NCBI GenBank assembly: GCA_044355655.1
Contig: JBIKXS010000024.1
Coordinates: 1-48,969, forward strand
Length of the DNA: 48,969 bases
Source: UBA3064 sp023258775
Lineage (GTDB): Bacteria; Pseudomonadota; Gammaproteobacteria; Burkholderiales; Burkholderiaceae_E
Reading direction: 5' to 3'
Part shown: piece after piece, positions 8,098 to 16,176 of the stretch
How positions within the stretch are numbered: the stretch's first letter is position 1
Layout of the letters: every line of letters begins with the position of its first letter
Notes under the pieces: generated by a model
Told to the model about the DNA's origin: nothing
What the model saw: only the letters and a program-made list of their open reading frames with translations
Database searches by the model: none
Translations under genes and position numbers: made by a program

Positions 8098-11000
8098 ATG
8101 CTCGCGCGTTTAGTCAAAGGCGCCTTGAATCAGCGCCTGCTTGTGGTCGTCATTGCAATCGTGATTTGCGCTTTTGGCATCCGTGCATCGATGAAACTTT
8201 CGGTAGATGCCTTTCCGGACGTCACCAATGTGCAGGTGCAGGTTGCTACCGAAGCGCTTGGACGCTCCCCCGAAGAAATCGAACGATTTGTCACCATACC
8301 GCTCGAAATCGCGATGACAGGTTTACCGGGCCTGGTCGAAATGCGCTCGCTCAATAAGAGCGGTCTATCGATTATCACACTTGTGTTTACCGATCAGACC
8401 GATGTTTATTTCGCAAGGCAACTCGTCACCGAGCGCTTAATTGAAGTAAGAGGAAATCTGCCACCCGGCATATCGCCCGTGCTTGGCCCCCTTTCAACTG
8501 GGCTGGGCGAGGTCTACCAATACACACTCGACCACCCTGACGATGGCACGCGGGAACTTACCCCGGAGGAACTTGCCGAGCGGCGAATCGTCCAAGACTG
8601 GGTCGTTCGACCGCTACTGCGCTCAATTCCCGGTGTTGCCGAAATCAACTCGCAGGGTGGTTACGTCAGGCAATACCAGGCGCTGGTGAAGCCTGAGCGG
8701 CTGCTTCATTACGGACTCACGGTCAATGATGTTTTTGAAGCGATTGCAAAAAATAACGCAAATGCTTCAGGAGGTGTGTTACCCCAACAATCTGAACAGT
8801 ATTTGATTCGTGGGGTGGGTCTGATCCGTTCCGTCGAGGACATTGGCAACATTGTTGTGAGGGAACTCAACGGCGTTCCAGTTTTTGTAAAGAATCTGGC
8901 TGAAGTAAGCATCGGCCACGAAGTTCGTCAGGGCGTAATCATCAAAGGGGGCTACACCGAGTCGGTGTCAGGCATTGTCATGATGGTTCGAGCAGGAAAT
9001 GCCAAGGAAATCGTCACCCGGGTGAAACAACGTGTGGAGGAAATTAATCAAAAGGGCCTCTTACCGGGTGGCCTCAAAATTGTTCCCTACTACGACCGAA
9101 CCGAACTGGTCGATGCAGCACTCTGGACGATCGCCAAGGTCTTGATCGAAGGCATCGTATTCGTCGTTGTCGTGCTTTTTATTTTCCTGGGCGATGTGAG
9201 ATCGAGTTTGATTGTGGTGGCAACCCTAATTATCGCCCCGCTTACGACCTTCATTATGATGAACCGTTATGGCATTTCGGCCAATTTGATGTCACTTGGC
9301 GGATTAGCAATTGCCATTGGCTTAATGGTCGACGCCACGGTCGTAGTCGTTGAAAACATCTTCCATCGGTTAGGGACAAAGCAAGTCAGCGGCGTAGCGC
9401 GCCTTCGCCTCATCCGTGATGCAACGATGGAAGTTGCTACGCCAACGGCATTTGGGATCGCAATCATCATTCTCGTTTTTCTTCCCTTAATGACCTTGCA
9501 AGGCATTGAAGGAAAGCTTTTCGCACCACTAGCTATCACGATTGCTATCGCGCTTGGCGTTGCGCTCCTCGTATCGCTGAGCCTTTCTCCAGTGCTTTGT
9601 TCTTATATTTTGAAGGGTGGGTCTGAGCATGACACCTGGGTCATCGCCCGTCTGAAGTCATCCTACCTTGGCTTACTTGATCGCTCACTGGCACGTCGTC
9701 GCATCACAGTACTCACGGCTACGGTCTTATTGCTTGGTTCGATCGGCCTTTTCCCCTTGCTCGGTAAATCGTTCATGCCGACCATGAAAGAAGGTGCCCT
9801 CACGCCCCAAATCAATCGGGTTCCGAGTATTTCGTTACAAGAATCGGTGAGCATGGAAATGGCGGCAATGCGCAGCATTGCACAAGTGGATGGTGTTCGA
9901 ATGGTGGTTTCAAAACTTGGCCGAGGTGAATCGCCTGCAGATCCTGTTGGACCCAATGAGTCAGATCCCATCGTGCTTTTAGACCCGAAAACCAAGCGAT
10001 CACAGGATGAAATTGACGAGGAGATTCGTCAACGTTTATCAAGCATCCCGGGCGTTCAAATCGTGCTTTCGCAACCTATTTCAGAGCGTGTTGATGAAAT
10101 GGTTACCGGGGTTCGGTCACAGCTTGCGATTAAGATTTTTGGCGACGAACTCGACGAGTTGCGGCGGGTCTCAGAACAGGTCGCGAGATTGTTGCGGTCG
10201 GTACCAGGAGCGCGCGATATCCGCATCGAGAGACTTTCGGGGCAGCAATCCTTAATCATCGACATTGACCGAGCAGCGATTGCTCGCTACGGCATCAATG
10301 TTGCCGATGTGCATGCGATTATTGAAACTGCGATTGGCGGCAAAGAAGTCAGCCTGCTTTATGAGGGCGAGCGACGCTTTGGAATCGCGGTACGGTTTCC
10401 CGAGCGAGCAAGAGACTCGATTGAGTCAATCAAGCAAATTACGCTCAAAGCCCATGATGGTGCGCTCGTACCGCTGCAGTCGATCGCTTCGATTCAACTT
10501 AAAGACGGCCCAGCTCAGGTCAGTCGCGAATCGGCAAAACGACGCGTTGTTGTTGGCGCCAATGTTGAGGGCCGAGACCTTGGAGGTTTTGTGCAAGACG
10601 TGCAAAACCGGATGAATCAGGAGATAAAGCTTCCAGAAGGGTTTAATGTTATTTATGGCGGACAATTCGAAAATATGGAACGAGCAATGGAAACGCTATC
10701 TGTCATTGTTCCTGTTACGATCGCCGCGATTTTCTTTTTGCTATTCATGCTTTTTAGCTCACTGAAAATGGCGGGGCTTATTATTTTAGTTCTGCCATTT
10801 GCCTCGATCGGCGGCATTGTGGGGCTAGCGATCACCGGTGAATACCTGTCGGTACCTGCATCGGTCGGCTTTATCGCACTTTGGGGCATCGCAGTGCTCA
10901 ACGGTGTGGTGCTTGTAACCTGCATTCGTCGCTTTCGCGACGAGGGCATGGCAATTGCTGAGGCCGTACGTGAAGGTTGCGTTCAGCGCTTTCGCCCCGT

Positions 11001-11184
11001 CATCATGACGGCCACAGTTGCATTGCTTGGACTGGTCCCTTTTTTATTTGCTGATGGTCCAGGCTCTGAGGTTCAGCGACCGCTTGCCATCGTTGTGATC
11101 GGTGGCCTGATTACCTCAACGCTGCTTACACTCGTTGTACTACCAAGCCTTTACGCCTGGTTTGACGATCAGGAGGACGAGTAA
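8098..11184 (+). CDS. Heavy-metal-type RND efflux pump (CzcA/CusA family)
   Basis: Inner-membrane proton-driven transporter, 1028 aa, full length for the family. The HME signature DAFPDVTNVQVQV follows the first helix; two large periplasmic loops alternate with two six-helix bundles. The fourth-helix motif reads AIGLMVDATVVVVEN: Asp412 and Glu419 are kept but the first Asp of the CzcA motif (DFGxxxD) is Ala, as in CusA. The three Met residues that bind copper in CusA do not appear at the matching places (for example RVDEMVTG versus RIDMLSTG), while SPADPVGPNESD is CzcA-like. The exported ion is therefore uncertain. Follows the adaptor gene by 3 bases. Confidence 0.93.
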   Translation: MLARLVKGALNQRLLVVVIAIVICAFGIRASMKLSVDAFPDVTNVQVQVATEALGRSPEEIERFVTIPLEIAMTGLPGLVEMRSLNKSGLSIITLVFTDQTDVYFARQLVTERLIEVRGNLPPGISPVLGPLSTGLGEVYQYTLDHPDDGTRELTPEELAERRIVQDWVVRPLLRSIPGVAEINSQGGYVRQYQALVKPERLLHYGLTVNDVFEAIAKNNANASGGVLPQQSEQYLIRGVGLIRSVEDIGNIVVRELNGVPVFVKNLAEVSIGHEVRQGVIIKGGYTESVSGIVMMVRAGNAKEIVTRVKQRVEEINQKGLLPGGLKIVPYYDRTELVDAALWTIAKVLIEGIVFVVVVLFIFLGDVRSSLIVVATLIIAPLTTFIMMNRYGISANLMSLGGLAIAIGLMVDATVVVVENIFHRLGTKQVSGVARLRLIRDATMEVATPTAFGIAIIILVFLPLMTLQGIEGKLFAPLAITIAIALGVALLVSLSLSPVLCSYILKGGSEHDTWVIARLKSSYLGLLDRSLARRRITVLTATVLLLGSIGLFPLLGKSFMPTMKEGALTPQINRVPSISLQESVSMEMAAMRSIAQVDGVRMVVSKLGRGESPADPVGPNESDPIVLLDPKTKRSQDEIDEEIRQRLSSIPGVQIVLSQPISERVDEMVTGVRSQLAIKIFGDELDELRRVSEQVARLLRSVPGARDIRIERLSGQQSLIIDIDRAAIARYGINVADVHAIIETAIGGKEVSLLYEGERRFGIAVRFPERARDSIESIKQITLKAHDGALVPLQSIASIQLKDGPAQVSRESAKRRVVVGANVEGRDLGGFVQDVQNRMNQEIKLPEGFNVIYGGQFENMERAMETLSVIVPVTIAAIFFLLFMLFSSLKMAGLIILVLPFASIGGIVGLAITGEYLSVPASVGFIALWGIAVLNGVVLVTCIRRFRDEGMAIAEAVREGCVQRFRPVIMTATVALLGLVPFLFADGPGSEVQRPLAIVVIGGLITSTLLTLVVLPSLYAWFDDQEDE

Positions 11185-11215
11185 GCGATGATGAAATCGC
11201 AAACATGATGCAGGT

Positions 11216-12316
11216 CTACAAAAAGCCCGCGTCACCACCCTCTTTCTTGCGCTCCATGATGATTCGACCTTCCTGATGAAGCATGCGGCCAGTAGTGAGA
11301 ATTTGCTTTTGTGAATCTTCCACATCGGCAACCTTGGTCGGGCCTCTTGCTGCAAGGTCTTCGCGCACCGTGTCGGCTGCACGCTTGGCCATATTCTTGA
11401 AAATTTTCTCGCGCAGCTTTGGCGAGGCACCCTTGAGTGCAACCACCAAAACGTCCTGTGTGACCTCTAGCATCAAGGTCTGGATTGCCTTGTCCTCGAG
11501 TTCGATCAAATCCTCGAAGGTGAACATTTTTTCCACAATTGCATCGGCCAATACACCGTCGTATTTTCGAATCTCTGCGATTGCTTCCATATCCATACCG
11601 CCTGAAAGCAGGTTGAGAATTTCTGCCGTGGGAATCACACCACCAACGTTTGAGCGCTTGGTATCTTGAGCGCCCATATTCATCATGGTTTCGTTCAATT
11701 CCTTCAGTGCAGCAGGCTGTACCTTCTCAAGCAGCGCCACGCGTAGGACAACTTCATTACGTATCTCAGCGGGAAATAGTTTCAAGAGCGCTGAGGCTTG
11801 GGGCGGCTCATAGAAAGTCAGGATCGTGGCGAGCACCTGCGGATGCTCATTTTTCAAAATCTCATAGGCAACGTCAGGATCCAATCGCTTCAAAGCGTCC
11901 AGACCCGACATATCGATTGCTGCTTCGAGTTTGCCGAGCAAGTCTGAAGCACCCTCGGTACCGAGTGCCTTTTGCAACATGTTTTGCATAAAGGAGTCGG
12001 TATCGAAGGCAACCTGCGCATTACTCACGGTGGCTTCTTTGAAGTCTCTCAACACGGACAATAAGATGTCGCGGTTGAGTGAACGTACGATTGCCATTTT
12101 GCTGGAGATTCGCTGAACTTCGATCGGGGTGACCTGCCGCAGCACATCAGCAGCGACCTCTGGGCCTACCGACAAAAGTACGACCGCTGCCTTTGAGGCA
12201 CCGTCAAGGTCTTCGAATCGTGTGGGAGCAGCGCCCGCTGCCTTTGCCCCTTCCTTAATCTGTTCAGCCAAGGAAAGCTGTTTCTTTGGGGCCTGTTGTT
12301 CGGTTTCTTCTGCCAT
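11216..12316 (-). CDS. fliG: Flagellar motor switch protein FliG
   Basis: Rotor protein of the flagellar C-ring that meets MotA and sets torque, 366 aa. The N-terminal domain begins about residue 38 after an extra Lys/Ala-rich leader of ~35 residues, which makes it longer than the usual ~331-345. The middle-domain EHPQ motif is at residues 157-160, the C-terminal MFTFEDL motif is present, and the torque helix reads LREKIFKNMAKRAAD with DLAARGP after it, keeping the charged positions. No other flagellar gene occurs in this window, whereas fliG normally sits between fliF and fliH. Convergent with the RND gene (31 bases) and divergent from the ydcH-like gene. Confidence 0.96.
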   Translation of the reverse strand: MAEETEQQAPKKQLSLAEQIKEGAKAAGAAPTRFEDLDGASKAAVVLLSVGPEVAADVLRQVTPIEVQRISSKMAIVRSLNRDILLSVLRDFKEATVSNAQVAFDTDSFMQNMLQKALGTEGASDLLGKLEAAIDMSGLDALKRLDPDVAYEILKNEHPQVLATILTFYEPPQASALLKLFPAEIRNEVVLRVALLEKVQPAALKELNETMMNMGAQDTKRSNVGGVIPTAEILNLLSGGMDMEAIAEIRKYDGVLADAIVEKMFTFEDLIELEDKAIQTLMLEVTQDVLVVALKGASPKLREKIFKNMAKRAADTVREDLAARGPTKVADVEDSQKQILTTGRMLHQEGRIIMERKKEGGDAGFL

Positions 12317-12461
12317 AAGGTCGGTTTCTGATATGGATGTGTTCAGCCCGCAATCAAGACAGCCGAGAGTCTACGACAAGATTGCACTTTTTGGCAGTGG
12401 TCCTGCGCCTTTGGGCGGTTACCATCTAGCCTAGGATCTACTGACAACCCGAGGAGAGTTC

Positions 12462-12689
12462 ATGTTCCCTGAATTTCGCGATTTAATGAGTCGCTTGAAA
12501 ACCGAAGATTTACATTTCAAACATTTATTCGACAAACACAATGATCTCGACCAAAAGATCAAGAATCTGGAAGATCATGTCAATCATGTTCATGCGCGAG
12601 ATGAGGAAATTGAACGCATGAAAAAAGAGAAACTTCATCTTAAAGATCAGATCTACCAGATATTGCTCAAACACAAAGCATCGAGCTGA
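12462..12689 (+). CDS. YdcH/DUF465 family small helical protein
   Basis: 75-aa protein made almost entirely of charged helix (heptads such as LDQKIKNLEDHV and EEIERMKKEKLHLKDQIYQIL), the hallmark of the DUF465/YdcH family. It would form a coiled-coil hairpin. GAGGAGAG ends 4-5 bases before the ATG. Function unknown. Divergent from fliG over 145 bases, in which I see no clear terminator or known operator. Confidence 0.9.
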   Translation: MFPEFRDLMSRLKTEDLHFKHLFDKHNDLDQKIKNLEDHVNHVHARDEEIERMKKEKLHLKDQIYQILLKHKASS

Positions 12690-12707
12690 TGCAAGGTTTG
12701 TAATGAC

Positions 12708-13361
12708 GTGTTAGCTTTATTATTTGAGTTTCAGCCGCTACAAGGCTGCTTGCCGCGATACCTTGAGATCGCGAGCAAGCTAAGACCGTCACTACTTCAA
12801 ACCGATGGATTTATTTATATCGATCGGTTTCAGAGTCTCACTCGCCCAGAGGTTTATCTATCTCACTCGCTGTGGCGAGATGAGGCTTCGATTGCTCGTT
12901 GGCGTCGTTTTGAGCCTCACTTTGTTGCCCAGGTCGAAGCGCGTGAGCACATTCTCGCCGGGTATAGGCTGAGGATCTCAACCGTACTCGAGAAGCAAGC
13001 CTCCGTGAATGCCGTCTACGATCAAAAACCGGGCAAACCTGTCGTTGTCTTGCAGATCCAGTATCGTGAATTGAGTGGATCGGACAGCCACTTAGAGAGG
13101 CAAAACGAAGGAGTAACGCAAGTACCGACGGAAACCTTCCAAAGTTTGAATCATCCCAGTTGGTTTTTGGCGGTTAGCAACACGGGTTTGCAGTCCCTTG
13201 CTCCACAGGGCATTTCGCTCGGCCAATCGCAAATCCTCACGACAGCGGCGAATTACCCCGGCATCGTGACTGCGCGGGTTGATCGTGACTACAGCATGCA
13301 CGAGCGCAGCGAGGCACCGCAATTTCACCGAAGCTGTCCGCTTCATCCTTCTTCACTATGA
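12708..13361 (+). CDS. Antibiotic biosynthesis monooxygenase (ABM)-domain protein
   Basis: 217-aa protein from a GTG start at 12708. Residues 1-90 show an ABM ferredoxin-like fold: TDGFIYIDRFQSL, then YLSHSLWRDEASIARWR, then an R/E-H-ILAGYRLRIS strand, as in small heme- or quinol-oxidising ABM proteins. The second half (from about residue 105) has no clear match but contains VVVLQIQY and SWFLAVSNTG strands and could be a diverged second ABM repeat. Starts 18 bases after the ydcH-like stop and is followed 16 bases later by another ABM gene. Substrate unknown. Confidence 0.72.
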   Translation: MLALLFEFQPLQGCLPRYLEIASKLRPSLLQTDGFIYIDRFQSLTRPEVYLSHSLWRDEASIARWRRFEPHFVAQVEAREHILAGYRLRISTVLEKQASVNAVYDQKPGKPVVVLQIQYRELSGSDSHLERQNEGVTQVPTETFQSLNHPSWFLAVSNTGLQSLAPQGISLGQSQILTTAANYPGIVTARVDRDYSMHERSEAPQFHRSCPLHPSSL

Positions 13362-13377
13362 CCTGGAGATTTAATCC

Positions 13378-13686
13378 ATGATCCATGTTCTTGCTGTGAT
13401 CACTGCAAAACCCGGACAACGTGACAAGATTCTTGAGCACTTCCGAGCCAATGCCCCTCATGTGCTTGCCGAGGACGGTTGTATCGCTTATGGTGCTGCT
13501 GTCGACGTCGAATCAGGCCCACCATTTCAGACCCGATATGGCCCAGACAGCTTTGTTGTCGTCGAGCAATGGGCGAGCATGGACGCTTTAAAAGCCCATG
13601 CGATTACACCGCACATGGCAAGCTATGCCGCAAGAACCAAGGAGTTGGTTGCGAACAGGGAAATCTATATCTTGAACCCGGTTTGA
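13378..13686 (+). CDS. Putative quinol monooxygenase (YgiN-like ABM domain)
   Basis: 102-aa single ABM-domain protein. Landmarks are MIHVLAVITAKPGQRDKI at the N-terminus, DSFVVVEQWASMDALKAH in the middle and TPHMASYAARTKEL near the end, all typical of YgiN-like dimeric alpha+beta-barrel enzymes. GGAG lies about 10 bases before the ATG. The stop overlaps the next start (TGATG), so translation of the following YggU gene is probably coupled. Confidence 0.87.
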   Translation: MIHVLAVITAKPGQRDKILEHFRANAPHVLAEDGCIAYGAAVDVESGPPFQTRYGPDSFVVVEQWASMDALKAHAITPHMASYAARTKELVANREIYILNPV

Positions 13687-14006
13687 TGGCATCCATCGAA
13701 GGCTTAACGCCCCACCCGCAAGGATGTTGCCTGTCCGTGCTCTGCCAGCCCGGGTCAAAACGCAATCACATCAGCGGCTGGCATGATAAGCATTTGCGCG
13801 TTCACCTGCTTGCACAAGCGATCGAGGGCAAAGCGAACGAAGCGCTGCAGCGCCTTCTCGCTCAATCGCTATGTATCAAAAGGCGCGATGTGCAATTGCT
13901 AAGCGGTGAACACAGCAAACGAAAACGTGTCTTGCTGCAAGGCCTTAGCCTGCAAGAGGCGAGCCATAGAATCCTCGAAATTCAGCACGCGATTGCGCAG
14001 GCCTAA
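13686..14006 (+). CDS. YggU / DUF167 family protein
   Basis: 106-aa protein. The family core is clear: CQPGSKRNHISGWHDKHLRV, then EGKANEALQRLLAQSL, then VQLLSGEHSKRKRVLLQG. DUF167 proteins are small, widely conserved and of unknown function, often next to YggT. The ATG overlaps the upstream stop by one base. Confidence 0.92.
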   Translation: MASIEGLTPHPQGCCLSVLCQPGSKRNHISGWHDKHLRVHLLAQAIEGKANEALQRLLAQSLCIKRRDVQLLSGEHSKRKRVLLQGLSLQEASHRILEIQHAIAQA

Positions 14007-14007
14007 G

Positions 14008-14454
14008 TTGGCATCAGTACGAACGGTGGCTAACTCAGTCATCAAAGGCCTGCTCTGGGCCAATGTCTTCGGGCTGACAGGCATGCTTCTTAGTGCCTGC
14101 CATGTTCGAACACCTGAGTTTCATTGCAAGCTGGCAGGCTCAGCCACTGAAAATATGGAGTTATCGATGTCGCCTCTTGCCTTGAGTTTTGAGGAACGGC
14201 GACTTACTTTCGTTGAAGAACGTGGCAATCAAAGACTTTATCGCGACGTATCCCAAGGCCGTGATGTGCTCTTCGATCTATCAAGCATGCTTTTAACAGA
14301 GTATGCAAGCCCTAAGGTCGTCAAACCCATGAGCGCCAACCAGTCGACCGCGGACCTTAACAATCGGCAAAAAGGTAAACAACTTGCATTGGCATTTCAA
14401 ATCGACGGACCGATTGTGAAACGGTGGCACTGCGAGCGATACAAAATGTTGTAG
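14008..14454 (+). CDS. Putative small lipoprotein
   Basis: Predicted lipoprotein of about 148 aa with a lipobox LLSAC after a hydrophobic stretch (LLWANVFGLTGM). The remainder is Ser/Glu-rich with no motif I recognise. The start is uncertain: TTG at 14008 follows the YggU stop directly and has AGG about 6 bases upstream; GTG at 14026 would also give a good lipoprotein signal. Reading further upstream would require overlap with the YggU gene. Four of the mature residues near the C-terminus (WHCE) include the only other cysteine pair with CK near the start. Confidence 0.6.
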   Translation: MASVRTVANSVIKGLLWANVFGLTGMLLSACHVRTPEFHCKLAGSATENMELSMSPLALSFEERRLTFVEERGNQRLYRDVSQGRDVLFDLSSMLLTEYASPKVVKPMSANQSTADLNNRQKGKQLALAFQIDGPIVKRWHCERYKML

Positions 14455-14468
14455 CGATTCTAAGCCTG

Positions 14469-15224
14469 TTACCTGGTCGCGTTGCCTTTGCCTTGCGCTG
14501 TCGAAGATCGTTCAAGCACATCACCGCCGTAGGTAATGGTGATTTCACCACCGCCTTGAAGCCGTGATGTCAGCGCAGCACGTACTTTGTCTTCCAAAGA
14601 CGGTGGCTGCGATTGACGCGACTTGTTTGCTGCGTCACTTTGCGCCATTTGGGCGGTAAGTGGCTGAACACCAGGACCAAGCGGCGTCGCCGCTGGCGCA
14701 GCGTTTGAATTTGCCTGCGCTTGCACTTTCGCTTGTGACGACGCGGCCGGCGCCACCCCAGTAAGCATCTCGGGTTTTTGGACAGGCTGACTTGCGACAG
14801 GGCTTGCATCAGGGTTCGACCCAGCCTGGGGCTGTGCCATCGGTGGCTTAACCTGAACAGGATTGAGGTTCGGTAATCCCACCTGAACTTGTTGATCCTT
14901 CTTTATTTTTTCTTCTTTCTCAGGTGCTGCTGCCCCGCCGCCAGAACCCGAGCCCCCGCCGGTTCCGCCAGCACCCGAAGCTGAGGACATAAGTGCTTTC
15001 GCCTTGGCACTCGCGACCTCAAGATCAGAGCTAACCTTTGATTCTTCCTTGCTGCCAGTCTTATCTGATCCTGTCCCGCCTGCGCCTCGACCCGGCCCAA
15101 AATTAGCAACGCCAGTCCACACAGCAGCGCTCGGCAATCCAATAAAAAGAATGGTTAGGGCAATAAGCGTGCGCCCAGGCGTCATGAACTTACGAAAGCG
15201 AACCCAGACGGACTCAGTAGTCAT
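14469..15224 (-). CDS. Membrane-anchored low-complexity protein, unknown
   Basis: 251-aa protein with a short basic N-terminus, one membrane helix (about residues 19-40, LIALTILFIGLPSAAV) and a long Gly/Ser then Pro/Gln/Ala-rich region, including a run of GGTGGGSGSGGG. The C-terminal ~45 residues (EDKVRAALTSRLQ, then GGGEITITYGGDVLE) look ordered and could be a small domain. Topology suggests an inner-membrane anchor with a periplasmic arm, like proteins that reach across the periplasm, but I recognise no family. Convergent with the lipoprotein gene (14-base gap). Confidence 0.65.
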   Translation of the reverse strand: MTTESVWVRFRKFMTPGRTLIALTILFIGLPSAAVWTGVANFGPGRGAGGTGSDKTGSKEESKVSSDLEVASAKAKALMSSASGAGGTGGGSGSGGGAAAPEKEEKIKKDQQVQVGLPNLNPVQVKPPMAQPQAGSNPDASPVASQPVQKPEMLTGVAPAASSQAKVQAQANSNAAPAATPLGPGVQPLTAQMAQSDAANKSRQSQPPSLEDKVRAALTSRLQGGGEITITYGGDVLERSSTAQGKGNATR

Positions 15225-15367
15225 GCTTCAATCCCCGCGTTAATGGCTCATCTTGAAATTTCTAAGGTAAACATAGTGTAAATAATAGCAATGCGTGCCC
15301 GCCATGGACAAAAGCATTGGTGCTGAGCATTTCCGACTGTGTCATAACGCCATTTGACTCAAAATTG

Positions 15368-15394
15368 GGGCGTTCACAGGATACTTGAGCGCCC
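15368..15394 (+). promoter_or_regulatory. Stem-loop upstream of the DUF3429 gene
   Basis: GGGCGTTC (15368-15375) pairs with GAGCGCCC (15387-15394), eight pairs with one G-U, around an 11-base loop. It ends 39 bases before the DUF3429 start, within a 209-base gap that otherwise shows nothing recognisable. It could be a leader structure or a protein site; there is no T-run, so it is not a terminator. Confidence 0.35.
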
Positions 15395-15433
15395 TAAAGT
15401 TGCAGTTAAAGAACATACTCAGTCGATCCGCTC

Positions 15434-15910
15434 ATGCATGAACCCCACTTTTGGCGACCCCTACTACCCCATCTTCGACTACTGGGCTACACAGGACTGA
15501 TCCCGTTTGCCAGTTTTGCACTCGGCGCTTGGTTAATGCCAACCGAGGCATTGAGGACATTAAGCCTTTTGATGCTTAGGGTTTACGGCTTATCGATCCT
15601 AAGTTTTATTGGTGCAATATCCTGGGGACTGGCCATCAGTATTGACGATCTCAATCCGGCCGAGCGCAAATCCTTGGTTTACTGGAGCGTTGTCCCGTCT
15701 TTATTGGCTTGTGCAAGTTTCTTGCTTCCGTCGTCAGGTGCCTGCCTCACGCTTGCCGTGATTGCAGCGCTTGCACTCGCAGTTGACTTGCGCACCGCAA
15801 TCCGGGTGAAACTGCCCGTGTCGTGGCGGATGCTCCGTATGCACCTGTCGCTGGGTGCGATCCTTTCGCTTGGCGCTGGGGCCTATCTTGCTGAGATTGG
15901 GGGAAAATAA
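15434..15910 (+). CDS. DUF3429 family membrane protein
   Basis: 158-aa integral membrane protein with about five helices. The opening LLGYTGLIPFASFALGAW and the second-helix block YGLSILSFIGAISWGLAI match the DUF3429 pattern common in proteobacteria. Function unknown. It stands alone: 209 bases upstream and 266 bases downstream are without genes; the downstream gap ends in a hairpin at 16099. Confidence 0.88.
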   Translation: MHEPHFWRPLLPHLRLLGYTGLIPFASFALGAWLMPTEALRTLSLLMLRVYGLSILSFIGAISWGLAISIDDLNPAERKSLVYWSVVPSLLACASFLLPSSGACLTLAVIAALALAVDLRTAIRVKLPVSWRMLRMHLSLGAILSLGAGAYLAEIGGK

Positions 15911-16098
15911 ATTGTTCGGGTCATTGAGAGGTTTGCATTCAAGGTCTAAGTTTCAGCGGGATCTTTGTGCGAAAGCAGACCACTTCTTATGCCAAAGTTT
16001 CATATGCTTTTTGCAAATTATGGCGAATCGTCAGCCAAAAAACATCGAAGATCTCATCGCTGCTTAGCTGCAAATTACCTGGGTGGCAGATTTGCCCT

Positions 16099-16125
16099 CG
16101 CTTTTGAAAAAGCGTTGCTTTTATT
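16099..16125 (+). terminator. Possible rho-independent terminator
   Basis: CGCTTTTGAAAAAGCG (16099-16114) folds back on itself and is followed by TTGCTTTTATT. The stem is short and A/T-rich, so it is a weak candidate. It lies between the DUF3429 gene and the rhodanese gene. The rest of this 266-base gap shows nothing I recognise. Confidence 0.35.
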
Positions 16126-16176
16126 GATTCTCACAAAAGACTAGCGACGACGCCAAAGTCAAAGAGGAATTGTCCG

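Noticed and set aside
9267..9995. Long antisense frames inside the RND pump gene.
   Set aside because: Typical shadows of codon bias; Ser/Arg/Thr-rich with no motifs or starts.
11185..11200. GCGAT/ATCGC stem between the RND and fliG genes as a bidirectional terminator.
   Set aside because: Only five pairs and no T-run on either strand.
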